Made by a program: the position numbers and the translations under genes
Shown here: piece by piece, positions 7,319-12,080 of the stretch
Position numbering within the stretch: position 1 is the first letter of the stretch
How the letters are laid out: every line of letters begins with the position of its first letter
Source: Mariniphaga sp.
GTDB lineage: Bacteria; Bacteroidota; Bacteroidia; Bacteroidales; Prolixibacteraceae
Assembly: GCA_013203525.1 (NCBI GenBank)
Contig: JABMQB010000686.1
Location: 1-12,080, forward strand
Reading direction: 5' to 3'
Length of the DNA: 12,080 nucleotides
The notes under the pieces: model-generated
Told to the model about the DNA's origin: nothing
The model's input: the letters and a program-made list of their open reading frames with translations, nothing else
Database searches by the model: none

Positions 7319-8320
7319 ATGAATTTTACCAATACAGAAACAATACAGAAACAAAAGTTCAGGATTAGGAATCTTTTACCTGAAATAGGAATTGATCAAG
7401 CCCGAAAAGAGATTCTTTCAGGATTAACAAATAAGAAAAAAACTATTTCAAGTAAGTTTTTTTATGATAAAAAAGGTTCTGAATTATTTGAAGAAATTAC
7501 ACAACTTCCTGAATATTATCCAACCCGGACTGAAAAGAGCATTTTAGAAAGTATTGCTCCTAAATTGATGAACAGGAACTCTTCGTTTGAAATTATTGAA
7601 CTTGGAAGTGGCGATTGTTCAAAAATTTCAATTTTGCTTGATGCTGTTGAGGAAAGAAATCAAAAAAATCTTAACTATATGCCGGTTGATGTAAGCATGT
7701 CGGCTATAGAAAACTCTGTTACTGAACTTTCTGAAAGATTTCCCTGGCTGCAAATAAATGGATATGTAGCCGATTTTATACACCAATTAGGTCAAATCTC
7801 ACATTCTGATAAGCCCCGGATAATCTGTTTTTTAGGAAGTACCATTGGGAATTTTGCGAAAAATGAATCAATAGAAATTATACAAAACCTTGCCAAAGGA
7901 TTGTTGAAAGGCGATTCACTTTTAATAGGATTTGACCTTGTTAAATCTGAACCGGTGTTACATTCAGCATATAATGATTCAAAAGGAGTGACTGAACGAT
8001 TTAATAAAAATATTCTGAATGTGGTAAACGAAATAATAAAATCAGATTTTAATGCTTCAGATTTTGAACATCGCTCATTTTATAATTCCAAAAAATCGAG
8101 GATTGAAATGCATTTGGTTGCTAATAAGAATACTTTAATCAACTCACCCTTATTTGAAGAGCCAATTAAGTTTTATAAAGGAGATTCCATTCAAACTGAA
8201 AATTCGCACAAATACACAATTTCTACCATTGAAGATATGCTTGGAAATTCGGAATTAGAAATTATAAATATTTATACCGATCCTAAGAAATGGTTTGCCC
8301 TGGTCGAGTTTTGTATATGA
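7319..8320 (+). CDS. eanA: L-histidine N-alpha-methyltransferase (EgtD/EanA), makes hercynine
   Basis: This SAM-dependent enzyme of 333 residues trimethylates the alpha-amino group of histidine to give hercynine, the first step of ergothioneine synthesis. The EgtD signatures run in order: KFFYDKKGSELFEEI and TQLPEYYPTRTE (46-72), SAM motif I ELGSGDCSK (94-102), PVDVS (122-126), FLGSTIGNF (171-179), DLVKS, then AYNDSKGVTERFNKN (217-231). SRIEMHL (260-266) contains the conserved Glu that binds the substrate imidazole side. N178 and Y218 sit a constant 12 residues from the substrate-binding N166 and Y206 that I recall for mycobacterial EgtD. Start ATG 7319 lies 8 bases after the eanB stop, so the two are surely co-transcribed. 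No egtB, egtC or egtE homolog is present, which fits the short EanA/EanB route. Methyltransferases of this fold with other amino-acid substrates exist, but the motif set is that of the histidine enzymes. Confidence 0.92.
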   Translation: MNFTNTETIQKQKFRIRNLLPEIGIDQARKEILSGLTNKKKTISSKFFYDKKGSELFEEITQLPEYYPTRTEKSILESIAPKLMNRNSSFEIIELGSGDCSKISILLDAVEERNQKNLNYMPVDVSMSAIENSVTELSERFPWLQINGYVADFIHQLGQISHSDKPRIICFLGSTIGNFAKNESIEIIQNLAKGLLKGDSLLIGFDLVKSEPVLHSAYNDSKGVTERFNKNILNVVNEIIKSDFNASDFEHRSFYNSKKSRIEMHLVANKNTLINSPLFEEPIKFYKGDSIQTENSHKYTISTIEDMLGNSELEIINIYTDPKKWFALVEFCI

Positions 8321-8327
8321 TATTCAA

Positions 8328-9089
8328 TTATTTAATGTCTTTTGCACAACGGAAACCTACTCCAAAATCGACCCAGCTACCTGGAAGCCCTTTGCGGTAA
8401 TATACTTTTTTACACATCGCACCTGAATGCCAGCTTCCACTTCTGATTACTTTTATTGTTCCGGTTGAAGGCCCCTTTGGATTATTAACCGGACTATTTT
8501 GATAATAATTTTCAGAGTAATTATCATTAATCCATTCCCATACATTGCCGTCCATATGGTAAATTCCATAAGCATTGGGAGGAAATGTTTTTACTTCCGA
8601 TATCTGATTAACCCAGTTTCCCGGAGTATTTGTTTTTCGTTCCCTATCCCAATTATCTCCATTTGGGTATTCTTTTTCTTTTAAACCTCCACGAGCTGCA
8701 TATTCCCATTCGGCTTCGGTTGGTAATCTTTTTCCTGACCAGTCTGCATATTTTGCTGCATCAATCCAGGTAATTCCAATAACCGGAAGTTCTGGGAATT
8801 TTTCGCCACTTCTAAAAATTTCCATATTCCAATACTCCGGCAATCTGTTACCTGTTTCATCACAAAATTTTAAATATTCAGCATTAGTAACTTCATATTT
8901 ATCGATATAAAATGAATCGACTATAACCCGATGTGCCGGGCTAAAATCCAGGTTTCTGTCGGAGTTTTTACCCATTGAAAACTCTCCGCTAGCTATTAAG
9001 GCCATTTTTGCAAAACTGGTTTGCGACAATGCGACAAATTCTGGAAATAAAAACAGGGAAATATAAATTAGTATGAAGTTGATTTTCAT
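8328..9089 (-). CDS. Exported FGE/SUMF1-fold protein, probably not a true formylglycine generator
   Basis: A 253-residue protein with an N-terminal signal peptide (about residues 1-22, ending VALSQ) and a complete FGE-sulfatase (SUMF1) domain. The motifs are ASGEFSMG (33-40), HRVIVDSFYIDKYEVTNAEY (53-72), PVIGITWIDAAKYADW (102-117), KRLPTEAEWEYAARGG (120-135), the YGIYHMDGNVWEW core (174-186), VIRSGSW (214-220) and VGFRCAKD at the end. True formylglycine-generating enzymes bind copper with two cysteines in the segment after the GGS motif; here only C226 is present and the first position is not Cys. It also lacks the N-terminal DinB domain with the iron ligands of EgtB, so it is not the aerobic ergothioneine enzyme despite standing next to eanA. 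It is convergent with eanA, 7 bases apart. Exported members of this fold in Bacteroidota include gliding/T9SS-associated proteins; its function remains open. Confidence 0.85.
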   Translation of the reverse strand: MKINFILIYISLFLFPEFVALSQTSFAKMALIASGEFSMGKNSDRNLDFSPAHRVIVDSFYIDKYEVTNAEYLKFCDETGNRLPEYWNMEIFRSGEKFPELPVIGITWIDAAKYADWSGKRLPTEAEWEYAARGGLKEKEYPNGDNWDRERKTNTPGNWVNQISEVKTFPPNAYGIYHMDGNVWEWINDNYSENYYQNSPVNNPKGPSTGTIKVIRSGSWHSGAMCKKVYYRKGLPGSWVDFGVGFRCAKDIK

Positions 9090-9125
9090 AACAATTGGTT
9101 TTTGAATTGGATGAGATAAATGTAA

Positions 9126-9139
9126 CTGATTTCAATCAG
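9126..9139. repeat. Perfect 6-bp inverted repeat upstream of the FGE-like gene
   Basis: CTGATT and AATCAG flank two bases in the promoter region of the minus-strand FGE-like gene, 37 bases before its start codon. It could be an operator half-site pair, but a palindrome this short is expected by chance about as often as not in a region of this size. Confidence 0.25.
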
Positions 9140-9203
9140 AATAATTTTAAATAAAATGTTAATGGATGAAAAATGGCTTGGCAGTAAGAGTATTCGTAAT
9201 TAA

Positions 9204-9533
9204 TTGATATTGATTTGTTTTGTTAGGTTTTTTAGTTCAATTCTTAAAACGTACAAATCGGCCACTGGTTCTGGGTTTCTTTCTAAGGACAAAGATTTTA
9301 AAATTATCGCCCGCCCGCAAAACAACAGCATCCGTATAATTGGAGCAGTTGATAACTATGCACAAGTTGCTGTTTACGATATTGACGGGCGCAAGCTGTT
9401 GAACCAGAAGCATGGCTTAAGTGAAGTAAACGATGTGAAAATGGGAGAGTTAAAAAGTGGCGTTTATGTTGTAAGTATCATTTCATCGACACAAAAAGTA
9501 AGTAAAAAAATTAGCTGGGTTAAAAATGAATAA
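9204..9533 (+). pseudogene. Orphan T9SS type-A sorting domain, remnant of a larger secreted protein
   Basis: From about 9297 to the stop at 9531-9533 the frame encodes the beta-rich C-terminal domain that targets proteins to the type IX secretion system: DFKIIARPQNN, IRIIGAV, QVAVYDIDGRKLLNQ, VKMGELKSGVYVVSI and VSKKISWVKNE. The order ...V-x-V-Y-D-x-x-G-R-x-L... then ...L-x-S-G-V-Y-x-V-x-I... is diagnostic. There is no ATG before residue 79; the frame opens only with a TTG after an upstream stop, its N-terminal 25 residues look like translated non-coding DNA, and no signal peptide or catalytic domain precedes it. The domain is never known to work alone, so this is almost certainly the leftover 3' end of a gene whose body was deleted or moved. 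Its base composition is somewhat richer in G+C than the flanks. Confidence 0.8.
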
Positions 9534-9548
9534 CGTTAATTTTTCAAT

Positions 9549-9576
9549 CTCATTACTCATTACTAAATACTCATAG
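9549..9576. repeat. Heptamer quasi-repeat upstream of the small ORF
   Basis: Two exact copies of CTCATTA (9549-9562) are followed by two degenerate seven-base units, CTAAATA and CTCATAG, giving four units of period seven. It lies between the sorting-domain remnant and the 40-codon ORF. A related tandem repeat lies at 9757-9776. Confidence 0.5.
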
Positions 9577-9596
9577 TCTCAAATAAACAACATTTA

Positions 9597-9719
9597 ATGA
9601 AAAAAGATAGTAACAGCGAAAAAGCTCAAAATGAAATTACCCGCAAAGAACCATTATACACAAGTGATTGGATTCAAATTGAAAATGTTATCTTCATGCT
9701 GCAAATAGCATGGTATTAA
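9597..9719 (+). CDS. 40-residue ORF, candidate precursor peptide or fragment
   Basis: ATG 9597-9599 opens 40 codons ending at TAA 9717-9719. The N-terminal half is very polar and charged (MKKDSNSEKAQNEITRKE); the second half is hydrophobic and aromatic (WIQIENVIFMLQIAWY). A polar leader with a short hydrophobic core is the shape of a RiPP precursor, and it stands 88 bases before an RRE-kinase gene on the same strand. Against this, it has no typical lasso core (Gly or Cys then Asp/Glu seven to nine residues later; Thr two residues before the core) and the length is near what chance allows. The hydrophobic end could also be the start of a frame-shifted longer peptide. I recognise no family. Confidence 0.35.
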   Translation: MKKDSNSEKAQNEITRKEPLYTSDWIQIENVIFMLQIAWY

Positions 9720-9756
9720 GCGCAATTTATTAATTATTATTTTTAAATAGAAACCT

Positions 9757-9776
9757 TCAATATCAAATATCAAATA
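9757..9776. repeat. TCAAATA tandem repeat before the kinase gene
   Basis: Two exact adjacent copies of TCAAATA (9763-9776) are preceded by a six-base variant TCAATA (9757-9762). Together with 9549-9576 it flanks the small ORF with heptamer-periodic AT-rich repeats. Such heptamer runs are, to my recollection, common in intergenic DNA of some Bacteroidota. No promoter motif is obvious in the rest of 9720-9807. Confidence 0.45.
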
Positions 9777-9807
9777 CATAATTGAGTTATTCATGAACTG
9801 ATATAGA

Positions 9808-10977
9808 ATGACTACTAAAACACAATTTAATAAAAATCCAATTAAACCTCTTATTAGTTCAGTTGCTGATAAAGAAGTAATCTGGTTGCCTAATATCAAT
9901 AAATATATAGTAGTTAATTCACCTATTGAAAAAATTGTAAAACAGATTTACCGGGGCAAAAGCGATAAGCAGGTTATTAATTATTGTATAAATAAATTAG
10001 GATTTTCGCCCGACGAATCATCTCAAATCCTTCATGTAACAAAAAATAATTTAAAACGTCTTCAGACAAACAAAAATGTTCTGAATAATGAAAATTCATT
10101 TCAACTTAAAATTCATTCCGCTACTTTTAATAATAAACGTTACTATCGTATTAACGATTTAATATTTTTTATTGAATACGAAATTGCTGAAATTGAGTAT
10201 TTGATTCACCCAAAATTTGCACATCTGGAGATTAAAAATACCGGGCAATTTGATAATCATTTTCAATTGTTTAAAGTGGATTCAGAAATAGCGTTGGTAG
10301 TAAATGGTAAATTCTCCGGAAGTTGGAGCCTTGACAAGGAACATTTTATGACCGGGAAAGTATCGATGGAAATTCTTCAGAAAATATACAAAAAGGAAGA
10401 GGAGGAATGGATGGCTGTATTTCATGCTGCGGGAATATCGAATGGAAAGAAAGGCATTTTGTTTTTAGGTGATTCAGGAAATGGGAAAAGCACATTGTCA
10501 GCTCTATTAATGTCAAGTGGTTTTGAAGTGCTTGCTGATGATTTTTTACCTGTGGAGAGTGATACATCACAACTTTGCTTTTTCCCGGCTGCAATTTCGG
10601 TAAAAAAACATGCAATCGATTTATTAATACCCACTTTCCCTGAGTTAAAACATGCAAAAGAATATTTGTATCCTGCATTTAATAAAACTGTAAGATATTT
10701 GTCAAATTCAGATTCAGCAAAAGGAAAACCTAAGAAAGTACAATGCAAAGCTTTGGTTTTTGTAAAATATGATTCAAAAGCCGAATTGCAATTCAGTAGT
10801 TTGCCAAAAGACATCGCCTTTCAAAAATTAGTGCCAGACTCGTGGATATCACCTTTTGAAAAAAATGCAAAACTTTTCCTCGATTGGTTTGGCAGATTGC
10901 CTTGCTACCAATTAACTTATTCCAACAATGAAACAATGGTGGAAACCGTTAAAAACATTTTTGAGGATGAAGTATAA
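9808..10977 (+). CDS. HPr-kinase-like RiPP kinase with N-terminal PqqD/RRE-like domain
   Basis: The 389-residue protein has two parts. Residues ~20-88 resemble PqqD-type recognition elements that bind leader peptides: a short beta pair (EVIWLPNINKYIVVNSPIEK) then helices with a hydrophobic spacing. Residues ~195-385 form the HPr-kinase/phosphorylase fold: FHAAGI (205-210), Walker A G221-DSGNGKS-T229 and the acidic pair D244-D245 in GFEVLADDFLPV, with KALVFVKYD later. Kinases of this type in lasso-peptide clusters phosphorylate the peptide C-terminus (paeninodin system). HPr-kinase itself is unlikely, because no PTS gene is near and the N-terminal domain differs. The TAA stop overlaps the following nucleotidyltransferase start by 11 bases, so the two are translationally coupled. 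ATG 9808 is the only good start; no Shine-Dalgarno is seen. The linker region 90-190 is unassigned and may be a further beta domain. Confidence 0.8.
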   Translation: MTTKTQFNKNPIKPLISSVADKEVIWLPNINKYIVVNSPIEKIVKQIYRGKSDKQVINYCINKLGFSPDESSQILHVTKNNLKRLQTNKNVLNNENSFQLKIHSATFNNKRYYRINDLIFFIEYEIAEIEYLIHPKFAHLEIKNTGQFDNHFQLFKVDSEIALVVNGKFSGSWSLDKEHFMTGKVSMEILQKIYKKEEEEWMAVFHAAGISNGKKGILFLGDSGNGKSTLSALLMSSGFEVLADDFLPVESDTSQLCFFPAAISVKKHAIDLLIPTFPELKHAKEYLYPAFNKTVRYLSNSDSAKGKPKKVQCKALVFVKYDSKAELQFSSLPKDIAFQKLVPDSWISPFEKNAKLFLDWFGRLPCYQLTYSNNETMVETVKNIFEDEV

Positions 10978-12080
10978 AGAATGTTTGTTATTTGTTGGCA
11001 AATGCCTAACCCTTGATGTCCACCCGGAAAGAATACAGGAAATAAGAGAAGCGATAAATAAAAATGCAGTAAACTGGGAAAATGTAGTAAGGTTAAGTAG
11101 TGGACAATATGTATTGCCGGCTATGTATCTACAATTGAAGAGGAACGGATTATTAACTGAATTACCTGCTGACCTGGCGGAACATCTTGAGGAAATCACT
11201 AACCTTAACAGGGAACGCAACCTTTCCATTCTTGAGCAGGCCAAAGAAATAACAGAAATCCTTAATGCGCAAAATATTTCTCCTGTATTTTTAAAAGGGG
11301 TGGGGCATTTGCTTGGTGGATTATATACCGATATTGCAGAACGAATGATTGGGGATATTGACTTTTTAGTTCAGGAAGAAAAAATGGTTGAAGCAGCAGA
11401 ATTATTGATTGATGAAGGATATCAGCCTCTTACTGAATACATACCGGAAATGTTTAAACGGCTAAAACACTACCCGCGATTGCAAAATTTCAAATACCCG
11501 GCATCTGTTGAAATCCATAAAGAAGTGCTTAATCCTCGTTATCAAAAAATATTTCGGGGATTTGAATTAATACATGAAAAGCAGCCGGTAGCTATTTTAC
11601 AAAACCAGGCTTTTATTCCTTCAATTAAACACCTGATAATTCATAATGTTATAAATGCACAGATTAGCGATAAGTCTTTTATTTATGGAAATGTTTTACT
11701 ACGGCAGATCTACGATCTTTGGCTATTGTCGTTAAAAGATGATATAATTAAAATTGCAAAAAATTACGGTAAAAAATTCAACATATTTAATACGTATTTT
11801 GCAACTATTGATTTTGTTTTTTCCAGTCCTAAGGGAATAAAATATCAGAATACAACACGAACTAACATTTTTATGAAAAGGATGAATTTGTTTTTATCTT
11901 ATCCCAAATATATTCACTCCATTTATAAAACAATTATTTTTCTAACCTTCAGGATTATTAATTATATTAAATATCCGATACTTTCAATTTTTCAAAAAGA
12001 TACCAGAAAACTTCTTGTTAATTTGTTAACCGATCGCAAATGGTACGCCTACCATTTACGTTCCTATTTGAAATTTTTTA
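10967..12080 (+). CDS. Nucleotidyltransferase family protein (NTP_transf_5 type), truncated by the window edge
   Basis: ATG 10967-10969 lies inside the end of the kinase gene (shared bases 10967-10977) and the frame is open to base 12080, giving at least 371 residues with no stop in the window. Motifs match the family of uncharacterised nucleotidyltransferases (PF14907 type): FLKGVGHLLGGLY (109-120, K110-G111), then MIGD130-ID132-FLV, the metal-binding aspartates, and SVEIH184-KEV. A helical N-terminus and a basic, hydrophobic C-terminal half follow. In lasso-peptide clusters a protein of this type follows the kinase, and it is thought to modify the phosphorylated or unmodified peptide. The partner genes expected next (asparagine-synthase-like cyclase, transglutaminase-like peptidase, ABC exporter) would lie outside this window. 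Confidence 0.85.
   Translation, partial: MKYKECLLFVGKCLTLDVHPERIQEIREAINKNAVNWENVVRLSSGQYVLPAMYLQLKRNGLLTELPADLAEHLEEITNLNRERNLSILEQAKEITEILNAQNISPVFLKGVGHLLGGLYTDIAERMIGDIDFLVQEEKMVEAAELLIDEGYQPLTEYIPEMFKRLKHYPRLQNFKYPASVEIHKEVLNPRYQKIFRGFELIHEKQPVAILQNQAFIPSIKHLIIHNVINAQISDKSFIYGNVLLRQIYDLWLLSLKDDIIKIAKNYGKKFNIFNTYFATIDFVFSSPKGIKYQNTTRTNIFMKRMNLFLSYPKYIHSIYKTIIFLTFRIINYIKYPILSIFQKDTRKLLVNLLTDRKWYAYHLRSYLKFF

Noticed and set aside
8328..9089. EgtB-type sulfoxide synthase as partner of the histidine methyltransferase
   Set aside because: The protein has a signal peptide and lacks the N-terminal DinB domain with the iron-binding histidines, so the shared FGE fold and adjacency are not enough.
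9654..9899. Minus-strand 81-codon frame across the upstream region and start of the kinase
   Set aside because: It overlaps a confident gene on the other strand, shows no recognisable domain and has the low-complexity hydrophobic look of a reverse-frame translation.
10422..10814. Minus-strand 130-codon frame inside the kinase gene
   Set aside because: It is fully antisense to the HPr-kinase domain with its Walker A motif, and has no domain of its own.

Overview
The window comes from an AT-rich member of the Bacteroidota, probably a marine or gut-type Bacteroidales/Marinilabiliales relative. That is inferred from the protein families and not from a marker gene. The evidence is a secretion-type C-terminal sorting domain of the T9SS kind (9297-9530), lipoproteins with acidic residues after the lipobox cysteine, a NIPSNAP-domain protein behind a twin-arginine signal, an S1 sulfatase, and the near absence of Shine-Dalgarno sequences.

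Layout. 1-755 (minus) is the N-terminal part of an exported M14 carboxypeptidase-like protein that has lost its first zinc-binding motif. 1023-2597 (plus) is a lipoprotein sulfatase, divergent from it. 2675-4974 (minus) carries a Tat-exported double NIPSNAP protein, an unrecognised small lipoprotein and a CPBP-type membrane protease. 5123-8320 (plus) is a likely operon of three genes: a QorB/NmrA-like NAD(P)-binding protein broken by one in-frame TAA, a three-domain rhodanese sulfurtransferase (eanB) and a histidine N-alpha-methyltransferase (eanA). 8328-9089 (minus) is an exported FGE/SUMF1-fold protein, convergent with eanA. 9204-9533 is the orphan C-terminus of a T9SS cargo protein, a gene remnant. 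9597-12080 (plus) is the left edge of what looks like a RiPP (lasso-peptide-type) cluster: a 40-residue ORF, an HPr-kinase-like protein fused to an N-terminal PqqD/RRE-like domain, and a nucleotidyltransferase that overlaps it by 11 bases and runs off the window.

The two most interesting systems are (i) the eanB-eanA pair, which predicts oxygen-independent ergothioneine synthesis: EanA trimethylates histidine to hercynine and EanB inserts sulfur from a persulfide; and (ii) the kinase-nucleotidyltransferase module with a possible peptide substrate just upstream, resembling the tailoring pair of phosphorylated lasso peptides. The main oddities are the single-codon interruption of the gene before eanB, the missing zinc ligands in the M14 protein, and the missing first cysteine of the catalytic pair in the FGE-like protein.
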